Origin: Sediminibacterium ginsengisoli
Lineage (GTDB): Bacteria; Bacteroidota; Bacteroidia; Chitinophagales; Chitinophagaceae
Assembly (NCBI GenBank): GCA_945901845.1
Contig: CAMDLR010000002.1
Coordinates: 62,001 to 126,000, forward strand
Length of the DNA: 64,000 nt
Direction: 5' to 3'
Both the position numbers and the translations under genes were made by a program. Numbering within the stretch: the stretch's first letter is position 1; each line of letters starts with the position of its first letter. Positions 16,695-27,428 of the stretch are shown here, in pieces. Under the pieces are notes generated by a model that worked only from the letters and a program-made list of their open reading frames with translations, was not told the origin of the DNA and did no database searches.

Positions 16695-17579
16695 ATGAAA
16701 TTTTTTTTAATATCTCTGTTCTATTTTATCTTTTTGCTTACGCATGTTAAGGGTCAAACTTCTGCTGCATATACCGCTTCGATTAAGCATTTTGATAGTT
16801 TACGTGTCAAAGCTTTAACGGAACAAAATGGATGGCTCAATTTAGCAGGCCTTTACTGGCTAAAGCCAGGTGACAATACGTTTGGAAGTGCCGCAAACAA
16901 CACACTCGTATTTAAGCATAAAAATATGCCAGCATCACTTGGAAAGTTTAAAGTAGTAGGAAGCAGGGTTAGTTTTGAATTTGACAAAGCGGTTAGTAAA
17001 TTCCCAAGCGATTACTCCGGAGAACTAGTACTTTTTGATCCGAGCAATAAAACGGATACGAGTATTTATTTTAAGCAGTTTGTATGGAGTGTTATTATTC
17101 GGGAAGATAAAATTGGTGTTCGTTTTAGAGATTTAAAAAATCCAGCACTTACGGCCTTTAAAGGAAACAAAAGATTCGCCATTCATGAAAAATGGAATTT
17201 GCCAGCAAAATTATTGCCGCCTAACACAAGTGGACTTTTTATCACCAATGTTTTAGGTCAGACAACCGCACAAGATTATGCGGGTAAAATAAGTTTTGAG
17301 TACCAAGGAAAAAATTATGTACTAGACGCCATTAGCGAAGGCCCCGGCGATTTATTTGTAGTTTTTGGCGATGCTACTAACGGCATTAACACCTACCATA
17401 CTGGAAGATTTATGTATGTGCCAAGGCCAGATAGTAATGGTAATACCTTTATTGATTTTAATAAAGCATTTAATCCACCCTGTGCTTATACCGCTTTTGC
17501 AACATGCCCCATTCCACCAAAGCAAAACATTTTACCATTTAAGATTACGTCAGGCGAGCTATCAGATAACCATAAATAA
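16695..17579 (+). CDS. DUF1684 family exported protein
   Basis: A 294-residue secreted protein of the DUF1684 family. It has a signal peptide (1-20), the conserved start NGWLNLAGLYWLKPGDNTFG, and the diagnostic C-terminal block FNPPCAYTAFATCPIPPKQNILPFKI. The family is widespread and its biochemical role is unknown. It is a monocistronic unit divergent from GH3, with a weak -7 element (TAACTTTA, 16673-16680), and ends in a bidirectional terminator shared with the first PUL. Confidence 0.85.
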   Translation: MKFFLISLFYFIFLLTHVKGQTSAAYTASIKHFDSLRVKALTEQNGWLNLAGLYWLKPGDNTFGSAANNTLVFKHKNMPASLGKFKVVGSRVSFEFDKAVSKFPSDYSGELVLFDPSNKTDTSIYFKQFVWSVIIREDKIGVRFRDLKNPALTAFKGNKRFAIHEKWNLPAKLLPPNTSGLFITNVLGQTTAQDYAGKISFEYQGKNYVLDAISEGPGDLFVVFGDATNGINTYHTGRFMYVPRPDSNGNTFIDFNKAFNPPCAYTAFATCPIPPKQNILPFKITSGELSDNHK

Positions 17580-17598
17580 CGCTTTCATATACATGCAT

Positions 17599-17631
17599 AA
17601 AAAAAGGGCGAACCGTGGTTCGCCCTTTTTT
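17599..17631. terminator. Bidirectional rho-independent terminator
   Basis: GGGCGAACC-GT-GGTTCGCCC (17606-17625) is flanked by an A7 tract on the left and T6 on the right. It serves the convergent DUF1684 gene and the starch-type PUL. Confidence 0.92.
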
Positions 17632-17646
17632 ACAAAATCTATGGTA

Positions 17647-19026
17647 TTACTTTTTAGTAAATGAATACGTATAGTATCCACCATTAGAAAGGTTAAGTAC
17701 TACATCATAGTTACCAGCTTTCATAGCAAGGTTATCGCCATTGAATTCAAGTACACCATCTCCACCACTATCACCTAGGTTTACATCCCAAGAGCTATTG
17801 AATCTAAACTTAAGTTCAGAATCTGAAGCAAGTGTGAAAGTTGTTTTCCAAACTTTGTTACCGCTATCATATGTTAGTGTAACGTCTGGATTACCACCCC
17901 AACCTGTAAATCCACCAACAATACCAACACCAGTTACTAAGTAGTTAGACCAAGTACTGTTTTTAGTATTGGCTCGTACTAAATAGTAACCACCTGCAGC
18001 AACACTTAAGTTACCACCGCTTGTGCTAATGGTTGTAGCTGTTCCACCATAGTTGTTACCATTCCAGTCTGGTTGGCTTGTCAATTTAAATTCAGAACCA
18101 GAAGTGCCAAAGTCTACAAAACCGTGGAAGTCTTCGTCATTTTTAATTGAACCAAGTGAAGGTGCTTTGTCTGGAGACCAACCTTGATAGCCACCTGCTA
18201 CAAACATCATTCCGAAAGGAACAGCAGTAACGGTAAATTTACCACGTTGGAAATCAAAACGAATTTTATACATACCTGTCTTTGAAGGACCAGGGAAGTT
18301 ATCGTTGAAATTAAAACCAAAATCACCACCTACATTTAAATCAGTTACTGAGTTATTTGCAACAGCATATTTATTACCCCAATCTCCATTGACTGGAAGT
18401 GCTAAATACTGCTGACCGCCTTTTAAGTAAAAAGTACCCTCGTAGGTTACAGAGTCTACTCTTTTAAATTCTTGAGTAGGCACAGGTACTGGATTATTCC
18501 ATCCACCAATGGTTGCAGCACCCACTAAAAATAATTTTTTAGAAGTAGGTGGTTGCACTTTTGGAGGAATTACGTACGGAGTTGCAGTTAGCGTTAACAC
18601 ATTTGATGTTAATTGCTCGTTGTTATTTCCATAAGAAGAAATAATACGCGCATCAATTTTGTAGGCAACGTTATAGCTAAAGCCAAACCCAAGTAATACG
18701 GCGTTTAGTTCTCTACCAGTAAATGCATAACTCATTCTACCATTTAATACCATTGAAGCTGCTTTTGAAAAGTTTCTTCCTGCAGAATCGATTTGTAAAA
18801 CGTATTTTACCGTATTATCACTTGTAGCATATTGTGGGTTGGTCCAAGAGAACAACACCGCAGTACTTAATGAATCTGCCGTTTTGGTTGCGATGGTTGT
18901 TGCAGAAGCTTGTAATACAACACTCTTTCCTGGCTCGTACACGGTAAGAGGTGCCACTTTTTCACAAGACCAAAGTGCAACTGCAAATGTGGTCGTGAAA
19001 AGCAATGTTTTTAAAATTTGTTTCAT
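17647..19026 (-). CDS. susF: SusF-like starch-binding outer-membrane lipoprotein
   Basis: A 459-residue lipoprotein (signal ends ALWSC). An N-terminal SusE-type immunoglobulin-like domain (about 30-150) has the typical LFSWTNPQYATSDNTVKYVLQID. Three binding modules follow, each opening with a hydrophobic strand and an aromatic-rich GW segment: LFLVGAATIGGWNNP, MMFVAGGYQGWSP and YLVTGVGIVGGFTGWG. This fits surface starch-binding SusE/SusF with CBM58-like modules. Last gene of the minus-strand PUL, 24 nt after the SusE gene, and followed by the shared terminator. Confidence 0.85.
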   Translation of the reverse strand: MKQILKTLLFTTTFAVALWSCEKVAPLTVYEPGKSVVLQASATTIATKTADSLSTAVLFSWTNPQYATSDNTVKYVLQIDSAGRNFSKAASMVLNGRMSYAFTGRELNAVLLGFGFSYNVAYKIDARIISSYGNNNEQLTSNVLTLTATPYVIPPKVQPPTSKKLFLVGAATIGGWNNPVPVPTQEFKRVDSVTYEGTFYLKGGQQYLALPVNGDWGNKYAVANNSVTDLNVGGDFGFNFNDNFPGPSKTGMYKIRFDFQRGKFTVTAVPFGMMFVAGGYQGWSPDKAPSLGSIKNDEDFHGFVDFGTSGSEFKLTSQPDWNGNNYGGTATTISTSGGNLSVAAGGYYLVRANTKNSTWSNYLVTGVGIVGGFTGWGGNPDVTLTYDSGNKVWKTTFTLASDSELKFRFNSSWDVNLGDSGGDGVLEFNGDNLAMKAGNYDVVLNLSNGGYYTYSFTKK

Positions 19027-19050
19027 TGTTTACTATTTTAGTTGTTGTTC

Positions 19051-19881
19051 TTATTGTTTAGTTACAGTATAGGTTCCTGCTTGGAAATCAACTGAAATTT
19101 TATAATTACCCGCAACAGCTGGACCATCAAATCCTGGATCCGCATCTTTCTTTTCTAAAGTACCTGCAAACGCATCGCCAACTACTTTTTTGTACTGTGT
19201 GCCCCAAACGCCGTTTTCTTGGATCATCTTGTAATTTCCACCACCTACAAAAGCAACAACGCCTTCATATAGTGTTTCAGTTACTTTAGCCAAACGCTGT
19301 GAAGTAACAAATGGAGAACCAAGTGGATTAGACCAGCCAGATGCAAAAGCATTACCAGTTACCCATAATGTTCCTGCAGTTGGTACTGGAACTTTTGGTG
19401 GTGGTGCATATGGTAGTACTCTAAATGCTAATACATTTGAAATTAACTCAGTTACAGATGCGCCTAAAGTAGCGATAATACGTACTTCAAGTCTTGCAAC
19501 TCTTCCTGGCTTCACATTCAAATCAGAAATAGCAATATTAAATGCCTTTTGCGTATAGGATACAGATAAGTCTTTGCTAATAGATATCGACTTTTTCTTA
19601 GCCCCTTTAAAATTAGCACCAGCGGTGTCAATTTCTAAAGTGTAATTAACGTTTTGAGAACTTCCACCAGAAGCAAATTTATAATTAGGGTTGGTCCAAT
19701 TAAAGGTTACACCTAAATTATCTTCTGTTAAAAAGTTTAGTGCAATGCTATCTTTCGAAGTAGCCGAAAGCACAGGAGCCGTACCGTTGATATACGTATC
19801 TTTTGCCTCGTCTTTTTCACAAGCAGCAAAGAATACGATCGCAAGGCTCACGTAAACTAGTGATTGAATTATTTTTTTCAT
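19051..19881 (-). CDS. susE: SusE-like outer-membrane lipoprotein
   Basis: A 276-residue lipoprotein. The track start at 19908 adds nine residues before the real signal peptide MKKIIQSLVYVSLAIVFFAACEK, so I use 19881. The SusE Ig-like domain has NFLTEDNLGVTFNWTNPNYKF and YTLEIDTAG, followed by one binding module (LWVTGNAFASGWSNPLG). It is shorter than SusF and has a single C-terminal module. It binds glycan at the cell surface for the adjacent SusC/SusD transporter. Confidence 0.85.
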   Translation of the reverse strand: MKKIIQSLVYVSLAIVFFAACEKDEAKDTYINGTAPVLSATSKDSIALNFLTEDNLGVTFNWTNPNYKFASGGSSQNVNYTLEIDTAGANFKGAKKKSISISKDLSVSYTQKAFNIAISDLNVKPGRVARLEVRIIATLGASVTELISNVLAFRVLPYAPPPKVPVPTAGTLWVTGNAFASGWSNPLGSPFVTSQRLAKVTETLYEGVVAFVGGGNYKMIQENGVWGTQYKKVVGDAFAGTLEKKDADPGFDGPAVAGNYKISVDFQAGTYTVTKQ

Positions 19882-19910
19882 ACAATTTATTTTAAATGTT
19901 TCAGACAAGA

Positions 19911-21488
19911 TTAATAACCTGCGTTTTGAACTAGATTAGGATTAGATGAAATGTCTGCAGAAGGTAGCGGATACAATCTTCTAAATGCATCTACATTGGT
20001 TCCACCTCTTACACCACCTTTCCATGGCCATAGATAAGTTGATTCTACAAATCTATTGTAACGGATAAGGTCTGTTCTTCTAAATCCTTCCCAATATAAT
20101 TCTCTTGCACGCTCATCTAAAATAAAATCTACATTTAATTGAGATGAAGTAATGGCGCTTGCTCCTGCTCTTGTTCTCAAAGCGTTTACATAGGTTAATG
20201 CTGTAGCAGCATCACCAGTTCCACCTCTTAAAACAGCTTCGGCATATACCAAGTTCATTTCTGCAGAACGGAAAATTGGGAAATCGATATCAACCCAAGT
20301 TAAATTTTTACCTGGGGTACCATTCATATTGATGTTTCTAAATTTAGTGATCGCATAGCCATCTGTAAATTTAGTTAAGTCACCAATATCTGCAGATTGA
20401 CCAGCGGTATAAAACTGTGAACGCTTGTCGGCAGTACCTGTTAAGTCAGGAAACTTACTTGATAAGCCAGTAGTTGTTCTTAAGCCACCCCATCCACCAT
20501 CAACACCAAATTGAGCAGCAACCATGCTACCACCAACAGGTGCGTGTGTTAAGAATGTAGTACCACCCCAGTTTTGTGTTTTTAAACCATCATAGTTAAT
20601 GGTTAAAATAAATTCAGAAGTATTTACATTGTTATCTGCACGCATTATTTTAGTGTAGTCGCTAATTAATGAGTAACCAGCGTCTAATACTCTTTTCGCG
20701 TAAGTAGCAGCATCTGTATTTCTAGCAGTTCCTGTGTATACTTGTGCATTTAAATATAAACGAGCAAGGAGCGCCCATGCTGCAGCTTTATCTGCACGTC
20801 CATATTCATTTTTACGCGCATCTACTAAACTAGCGTCGATAGCCTTAAGTTCTGTTTCGATATAAGAAAATATTTCTCCGCGCGTTCTTTGCTTTGGCAT
20901 TACAGAGCCTAACGCTTCTGCTTCCGTTACAAAAGGAATGTTACCAAACAAATCCATTAAAATAGAATATTGGTAAGCACGCAAAAATCTTGCTTCTGCT
21001 CTGTATTTTTTAATCGCTTCAGCATCCACACCCGTAATTCCTTTAGACGCAACAGTTGCATCAGCAGATTGACGAATGAAATCGTTTGCTAAAGTAATTT
21101 GATAGTAACAACGGTAGTAAAGACCTGTAAGCATTGGATTGCTTGCAGACCAATTCATGTTGTGGAAGTCTTGAATACCTGGATCTCCCCAAGAAACAAC
21201 AGCTTCGTCAGTACTTAATTCTTGTGCTTTCCACCATAGGCGTAAGAAATCAGAAGTACCTTCATCGATACCTTGAATATCTCCGTTACCTGCAGGTCCA
21301 GCATTACCTGTTAAAGCATAGCTCGCATATACTTTTGCAAAAGCTTGCTTATAACCATTTGCGTCGGCGTATACGGTTGCTGATGTAACATCATTGGTAG
21401 GCAACAAGTCTAAGGTCTTGTTACAAGATGCCAATACAACAATCGCTCCAACTGTGGTTATGATTTGTTTGTATAGATTATTTTTCAT
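19911..21488 (-). CDS. susD: SusD/RagB-family glycan-binding lipoprotein
   Basis: A 525-residue SusD-family protein, the lid of the SusC transporter. It has a lipoprotein signal (IVVLASCNKTLDLLP) and TPR-like helices around RAEARFLRAYQYSILMDLFGNIPFV. The conserved C-terminal block LDERARELYWEGFRRTDLIRYNRF is present, as is the family ending SSNPNLVQNAGY. It sits 29 nt downstream of the SusC gene, the invariant order for the pair. The GH13 gene and SusE/F neighbours point to alpha-glucan binding. Confidence 0.93.
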   Translation of the reverse strand: MKNNLYKQIITTVGAIVVLASCNKTLDLLPTNDVTSATVYADANGYKQAFAKVYASYALTGNAGPAGNGDIQGIDEGTSDFLRLWWKAQELSTDEAVVSWGDPGIQDFHNMNWSASNPMLTGLYYRCYYQITLANDFIRQSADATVASKGITGVDAEAIKKYRAEARFLRAYQYSILMDLFGNIPFVTEAEALGSVMPKQRTRGEIFSYIETELKAIDASLVDARKNEYGRADKAAAWALLARLYLNAQVYTGTARNTDAATYAKRVLDAGYSLISDYTKIMRADNNVNTSEFILTINYDGLKTQNWGGTTFLTHAPVGGSMVAAQFGVDGGWGGLRTTTGLSSKFPDLTGTADKRSQFYTAGQSADIGDLTKFTDGYAITKFRNINMNGTPGKNLTWVDIDFPIFRSAEMNLVYAEAVLRGGTGDAATALTYVNALRTRAGASAITSSQLNVDFILDERARELYWEGFRRTDLIRYNRFVESTYLWPWKGGVRGGTNVDAFRRLYPLPSADISSNPNLVQNAGY

Positions 21489-21517
21489 TGTTATATTTTT
21501 TTGTACAATTGATTGAA

Positions 21518-24505
21518 TTAGAAATCAAGATTTATACCCAATACAATAGTTCTTGGACGAGGATAAAAATTATTATCAATACCACCGTTCATTTCAGGAT
21601 CTAAACCAGTATACTTAGTAATTGTTAATACATTTTGTACAGTTGCATTAATACGTAAAGACGCTTTATCGCTAAATACTTTACCAACATTATAACCCAA
21701 GTTAATATTGTCAATACGTAAGAAAGAGGCATTTTGTACATAGTAATCAGACAAGTAATAGTTAGAACCATTACCACTAAATCCTGATTTCAAATAATCT
21801 CTAGAACCGTTATTGATATAACCAATTGGGTTTAAGATATTTCGTAAAGTACCAGAGCTAGCCGCAATGCTGTTGTAGAGGTAGTTGCCAATATTAGCAC
21901 GCATAACAATACCCGCATTCCACTTCTTGTGTGTAACACTTGAACTTAAACCAAAAAACATTTGAGGATCTATACCTTTGTATTGATACAAATCTTGTTC
22001 GTTAATGTTACCATCTCTGTTTAAGTCTGCATATAAACCATCGATAGGCTTATCGTTTGCATCATACACTTGCTTGTATACAAAGAAAGAACCTCTTTGT
22101 TTACCTACAGAGTGAATTAAGATGGTGTTACCTGTACCACCACTAATGCCACCAAAACGAGCACCTGCATAAGCTGGATCATCAGAGATGGTTAATTTAG
22201 TGATTCTGTTTTGGTTGTATGTTGCGTTGAACGCGATATCCCAAGTTGTATTTTTGTTACGGATAGGTTGGATATTTAAAGTAAATTCAATACCCTTGTT
22301 TTCCATCGTACCTACGTTTGCAACAATCTTATTGCTAAAATTAGTACCAGCTGGCTGGTTTACTTCATTTAACAAATCAGAAGTTTCTCTTTTGTAGGCT
22401 TCAATGGTACCCGTAATTCTATTATCAGCAAATCCAAAATCTAACGCTAAGTTAGTAGTTGCTGTTTGCTCCCATTTACGGTTAAAATAATAACCGTTAG
22501 GACGAGAAATTGGCGTGAACGTATTACCAAACTGATACTGTGCTGTATTTGAACCTAGGTTGTAATAAGAGATATAGTCATAATAACCAATACCATCTTG
22601 TTGACCTGTTACACCATAGCTCGCACGTAATTTAAGTTCTGTTAAAGATTTCATGTTCTTGAATAAACCTTCTTCTTTTAATTTCCAAGCTACAGCTCCT
22701 GAAGGGAAAACCGCAAAACGGTTGTCTGGATTAAATTTAGAAGATCCGTCTTGACGTACAGAAGCCGTAAATAAATATTTCCCTTTTACAGAAATATTCA
22801 TTCTACCTAAATAAGAACTTAAACGGAATTCAGGTTTATCGAATGCAAAATTTGGTGTATTTACAACCGTACCATTAAAGGTTTGATCGTTAAAGTTGTA
22901 ATTCGTAGTCAAATAATTTTGATACTCATAACCACCCGTAAATTCTACTCTTGTAGATAAGTAAGGAATTTCCTTAGCATAATTTAAATACGCATTTAAA
23001 TACGTATTGTTTCTAGTTTGACGGTACTCATTGTTTACACCACTATGAAACTTACCTGCTGCATCTTTAAAGCGCATATACGAAGTTGCTGCTTGCTCAT
23101 TAACAACATTTGTACCTGTACCTTCAGCAACATCCATACCTGTGTTTACAACAACGTGTAAATCAGGGATAAAATGCACTTTATAGTCTACTACTGCATT
23201 TGCAATATGTCTAGTAACATTACTTTGATTGTTTCTATCGAGCAATATACCAAGAGGGTTTCTTGGTGCTAATGCACGAAGACCATTTGATGATGTAGCA
23301 TCTAACCAATTCCAAAATCCATTGTACGCCTGTGTGCCAGAATAAACGGGCTTGGTAGGATCAAAATATGCGGCTGCGCCAATGGCACCTTGATCTGCAA
23401 AGTTTGATTTGCTTGCTGCTAATTTATAGTTGATATTAACGGTAAGGTGATTGTCGAAAAGTGTAGGACTTACGTTAACACCAACCGTTGTTCTGTTTAG
23501 TTTATCAGATCTTAAAATACCTGACTGCATTAAATTACCCAATGAAAAACGGTAAGGCAATTTTTTGAATGCACCAGATACAGAAATATTATTGTCTGTA
23601 GTAAGCGCTGTTTGATAAATTTCATCCTGCCAATCAGTAGAAGCAGTACCTAACAAAGAGGTATAATTAGGACCTTTTGTTTTTACAATATCTCTAATTT
23701 CATCGGCCGAAAAAACATCTGCTTTTTTGGTAATATTTGAAACACTGAATTGAGAGCTAAATGCATACTTTGGTGCACCAGACTTACCTTTTTTGGTCGT
23801 AATAATGATTACACCATTCGATGCTCTTGCACCATAAATGGCAGTTGCTGATGCATCTTTTAAAATAGAGAAAGATTCGATGTCGTTAGGGTTAATGAGG
23901 GCAAGCGCATTTGCTTGACCAGAAATACCACCACCATCGATAGGCATACCATCCACTACAATCAGTGGATCGTTACTTGCATTTAAAGATGCACCACCTC
24001 TAATACGAATCGTACTTCCTGAACCAGGAGCACCATTGTTACTTGTGATTTGCACACCGGCTACTTTACCTTGAATGAGTTGCTCCGGTGTTGAAATAAC
24101 ACCTTTGTTGAAGTCTTTAGAAGACACATTCACAACAGATCCAGTTAAGTCCTTTTTACGAACGCTACCATAACCAATGACCACTACATCACTAAGCTGA
24201 TCAACAGCAGGTGAAAGTGCAACTGTTACGGTGTTACCGTTTAAGGTTACTTCTTTGGTTTCAAAATTTAAAGATGATACAACTAGTGTAGTTGCCTTAG
24301 CAGGAACTTTCAAACTAAATGACCCATCGGCATTTGTTTGTGCTCCAGCACCAGATCCTTTTACAAGGACACTGGCAGCCGCTAACGGCGAACCATCTTT
24401 TGCATTGGTTACTTTACCCGTAACCGTACGGTCTTGTGCAATGGATGGCAAACAGAATACTGTTAGCATCATCAGCATTGCAACAAGTGCTTTTTTAATG
24501 TTCAT
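21518..24505 (-). CDS. susC: SusC/RagA-family TonB-dependent glycan transporter
   Basis: A 995-residue outer-membrane transporter: signal peptide, carboxypeptidase-like domain (RTVTGKVTNAKDGSPLAAASVLVKG), plug with the SusC signature LSDVVVIGYGSVRKKDLTGSV and DPLIVVDGMPIDGGGI, then the barrel ending LGINLDF. Together with SusD it imports oligosaccharides across the outer membrane using TonB energy. It follows the GH13 gene by 28 nt, so the enzyme gene is promoter-proximal in this PUL. Confidence 0.95.
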   Translation of the reverse strand: MNIKKALVAMLMMLTVFCLPSIAQDRTVTGKVTNAKDGSPLAAASVLVKGSGAGAQTNADGSFSLKVPAKATTLVVSSLNFETKEVTLNGNTVTVALSPAVDQLSDVVVIGYGSVRKKDLTGSVVNVSSKDFNKGVISTPEQLIQGKVAGVQITSNNGAPGSGSTIRIRGGASLNASNDPLIVVDGMPIDGGGISGQANALALINPNDIESFSILKDASATAIYGARASNGVIIITTKKGKSGAPKYAFSSQFSVSNITKKADVFSADEIRDIVKTKGPNYTSLLGTASTDWQDEIYQTALTTDNNISVSGAFKKLPYRFSLGNLMQSGILRSDKLNRTTVGVNVSPTLFDNHLTVNINYKLAASKSNFADQGAIGAAAYFDPTKPVYSGTQAYNGFWNWLDATSSNGLRALAPRNPLGILLDRNNQSNVTRHIANAVVDYKVHFIPDLHVVVNTGMDVAEGTGTNVVNEQAATSYMRFKDAAGKFHSGVNNEYRQTRNNTYLNAYLNYAKEIPYLSTRVEFTGGYEYQNYLTTNYNFNDQTFNGTVVNTPNFAFDKPEFRLSSYLGRMNISVKGKYLFTASVRQDGSSKFNPDNRFAVFPSGAVAWKLKEEGLFKNMKSLTELKLRASYGVTGQQDGIGYYDYISYYNLGSNTAQYQFGNTFTPISRPNGYYFNRKWEQTATTNLALDFGFADNRITGTIEAYKRETSDLLNEVNQPAGTNFSNKIVANVGTMENKGIEFTLNIQPIRNKNTTWDIAFNATYNQNRITKLTISDDPAYAGARFGGISGGTGNTILIHSVGKQRGSFFVYKQVYDANDKPIDGLYADLNRDGNINEQDLYQYKGIDPQMFFGLSSSVTHKKWNAGIVMRANIGNYLYNSIAASSGTLRNILNPIGYINNGSRDYLKSGFSGNGSNYYLSDYYVQNASFLRIDNINLGYNVGKVFSDKASLRINATVQNVLTITKYTGLDPEMNGGIDNNFYPRPRTIVLGINLDF

Positions 24506-24533
24506 AGAATTACAATTTCAATTTGAATAAATA

Positions 24534-27395
24534 CTAATTAGTGATTAAAAATGTTTGTGTTTTTTGTTTTTGATTTGATTGAATAGATATGTGATAAACG
24601 CCCGGAGGGAGTCCTTTCTTATTGATAATGAGTTGTTGCTGTCCTTTATATTGCCATCCATTAAATATTCCGTCTACTACAACGCCGGTCTGACTTAAAA
24701 GTTTAACTTGAACCTTTCCTGATTCAGGCAATTGATACTTAACAATCGCTGCTTGCGATAACGGATTAGGGGATACACTTATTGTTGTATTTAATATGGG
24801 TAAGCTGATATTTGGTGTAGAAGTAACTACCGCATTGTTGAGGTTTTTATTTGAATACACAAAGTACTCGCCTGGCTGTAAGGATACACTTGCAGACCCA
24901 CCAGAAACCAGCTGATACTTGTTAGAATATAAACTATACCAAAAACCATCTGTTGGAAAACTAACGGTAGCTGTTTGCGGCGTAACATCAAAATTACCAA
25001 CAACTACTAATTTGATAGAATCGCCATTAAGTTGCATTGACTTAATAGAACCTGAAGTATTCACAGTGTACTTATTAGATCCAAAATCGTTTGTATAAGC
25101 AGGGGTTGCGCGTAGTTTTAAAAATTTAGCATAGGCATCATACAAAGCTTTACGATTGGCATCTTGTAGATAATCCCATTTAATAGGCTTTTCTGCAAGG
25201 CGGCAATTGTTGGCATCCACCGTTAAGTTGGTACAAGTATTGATACTAAAATCATATCCAAGTTCACCAAACTGCCACATTAGTTTAGGCCCCGGTGTAA
25301 GTGCCCAAAAAGCAGCCGCCATTTCATTTCTTTTTAAACCGGTTGCCGGATTTTTTGTGCTATAACTACCAGAAACGTTACCGAAATTTACATTTTTATA
25401 TTGAATCCTTTCCTCATCATGACTTTCCATATAGGTAACCAAATGCTGCTGTGCAAAATTTCGCGCATTCGAAAAACTAGTTCCAAAATTTGAGGTAGAT
25501 GTATAACCCATGGTTGCTTCTGCAAAACTATAATTAGCATTACCCCATAATAGCATACCATAGTCTGCTAATTCTTTTTCTTCCGAATTATCGGCAAAAT
25601 GCTCCAGCATACAATAGCTACCGGCACTGGCCAGCTGCATGGTATCGTAAATCGCTTTCCATATTTTGATACGGGAAGCGTCATAATTACCCCATGCGCC
25701 AACATTGGTTGGATTGTTCACCTGCGTAAATCCTTTTGACAAATCCCATCTGTAACCATCTATGTGAAATTCTTGAAGCCAATATTTAGTAACCCTATTT
25801 ACAAGCTCTTTGGTTGCTAATGATTCATGGTTAAAATCGTTACCCACATTAAAAGGATGTTTGGCATCTGGGTTTAACCAAGGATTGTTTGCAGCAGGTT
25901 TGTTATTTGTACCATCCCAATACATTTTAGCAAGTGGCGAAGAACCAAATACATGGTTGAGCACCATATCCATAATTACAGCAATACCTTGTTGGTGAGC
26001 GGCATCAATAAACGATTTGATGGCCTCGGGTGTACCATAGTATTTATCGGTCGCAAAAAAGAAATTAGGATTGTATCCCCAACTACTATTGCCTTCAAAT
26101 TCAGAAAATGGCATTAACTCTATAGCATTGATGCCTAATTTTTTTAAATACGGCAAGGTGTCTTTCAGTGTTTTAAAATCATGCGTGGCCACAAAGTCAC
26201 GGAGCAAAAGCTCATACACTACAAGATTCTTTTTGTTGGGACGTACAAAGTTTGCATCGTTCCATGTATATTTTGCCTGTGCAGTTTGCAAGACACCCAC
26301 AATTTCGGTGGTTTTACCTGTTGGGTAAGGTTTCAAGTTTGGAAAGGTAGACGCAGCAATAAATGGATCATTCCAAGGATCCAATACTTTGGTTGCATTA
26401 TAATCTGCTACTTTTAAAGCACCGTCAATAATGTACTGATACGCATATTCTACACCAGGCGTTAAGCCTGTTAATCGAACCCAAAAACGCAAACTATCAG
26501 GCGTCATTTTCATGACATGCGAAAGTCCAGGGGTCCAATTATTAAAATCACCAGCTACGGTGATAGAGGATTTTTTAGGCGCAAACAAAACTAGCGTTAC
26601 TGAAGTATCACCTGGTTCGTAATTAATGCCATCTTTAACGCCAGCAGGTAAGCCAACTAAACTTGTTGAACCTGTTACCAAAAATGAAATAGAATCTTTA
26701 CGTGTTACAGAACCACTCACACCTTGCAACATAATTTTTTGAGTGCCTACTTTTTGTACAATAAATTTTTGTGCAATGCTCGTTCCAGTTGTTGTAGCAA
26801 TGAGTGAATCATTAACAAAAAGTGACAAAGCAGCTGAACTACTTGCAGCACCTGCTATTGAAATGGTATCACCAACAGCCTTTGAAATAGGCTCCAATAC
26901 CGGCACATACAAAGGTTGTGTTAGAGGAGAATCGATACGAACAGCTAAATTATTTTCATACACCGGAATATACATATCGGAAGCATCTGCATTGCGCAGC
27001 ACTTGTGAACCGGTAGCATCTCTAAATAAAATAGCGATTTTTTGGATGGTTTCTGAGGCATTCGTCATACCAAAAAAATTACGAAGACCACCACTAATTG
27101 TAAACGACCAAACATTATTTGTAAGCTTGGTACATTTTACTTTATTATCTGCCACACCCCAAGCAACAGGAACATATCTCCAATTGCTACTTGATGTACT
27201 TAGTGAAGTGATGGCACCAATATGTACAAAAATATCACCGGTAAAATTTAAGATACCTTTATTTCCTTTTGTAGCATCCGCAAAAATAGTGATGGAAGAA
27301 CTTGTCTCTGTAGTAAACACAGGTGTTGTACGCAACAATTGTGCATGTGCCGACAAAGCAGCTAACAAACAGCATAGCAGTACAAAAATTCTCAT
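24534..27395 (-). CDS. GH13 alpha-amylase-family enzyme with CBM48-like domain and T9SS sorting domain
   Basis: A 953-residue secreted amylase-like enzyme. Track-numbered features: signal peptide 1-21; N-terminal beta domains; a CBM48/E-set region about 258-330 (TVAGDFNNWTPG); the GH13 barrel from about 395 with DMVLNHVFG, nucleophile Asp553 in GYRWDLSKG, acid/base Glu600 in CMLEHFADN and Asp662 in MESHDEERI. A Type A sorting domain (SVSPNPLSQAAIVKY...GVYHISI) marks export by the type IX system to the surface. The track uses TTG at 27401; ATG at 27395 is the better start. First gene of the starch-type PUL. Confidence 0.93.
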   Translation of the reverse strand: MRIFVLLCCLLAALSAHAQLLRTTPVFTTETSSSITIFADATKGNKGILNFTGDIFVHIGAITSLSTSSSNWRYVPVAWGVADNKVKCTKLTNNVWSFTISGGLRNFFGMTNASETIQKIAILFRDATGSQVLRNADASDMYIPVYENNLAVRIDSPLTQPLYVPVLEPISKAVGDTISIAGAASSSAALSLFVNDSLIATTTGTSIAQKFIVQKVGTQKIMLQGVSGSVTRKDSISFLVTGSTSLVGLPAGVKDGINYEPGDTSVTLVLFAPKKSSITVAGDFNNWTPGLSHVMKMTPDSLRFWVRLTGLTPGVEYAYQYIIDGALKVADYNATKVLDPWNDPFIAASTFPNLKPYPTGKTTEIVGVLQTAQAKYTWNDANFVRPNKKNLVVYELLLRDFVATHDFKTLKDTLPYLKKLGINAIELMPFSEFEGNSSWGYNPNFFFATDKYYGTPEAIKSFIDAAHQQGIAVIMDMVLNHVFGSSPLAKMYWDGTNNKPAANNPWLNPDAKHPFNVGNDFNHESLATKELVNRVTKYWLQEFHIDGYRWDLSKGFTQVNNPTNVGAWGNYDASRIKIWKAIYDTMQLASAGSYCMLEHFADNSEEKELADYGMLLWGNANYSFAEATMGYTSTSNFGTSFSNARNFAQQHLVTYMESHDEERIQYKNVNFGNVSGSYSTKNPATGLKRNEMAAAFWALTPGPKLMWQFGELGYDFSINTCTNLTVDANNCRLAEKPIKWDYLQDANRKALYDAYAKFLKLRATPAYTNDFGSNKYTVNTSGSIKSMQLNGDSIKLVVVGNFDVTPQTATVSFPTDGFWYSLYSNKYQLVSGGSASVSLQPGEYFVYSNKNLNNAVVTSTPNISLPILNTTISVSPNPLSQAAIVKYQLPESGKVQVKLLSQTGVVVDGIFNGWQYKGQQQLIINKKGLPPGVYHISIQSNQKQKTQTFLITN

Positions 27396-27428
27396 AAACA
27401 AGCGTTAGTTTGGTATCGTACACCAAAT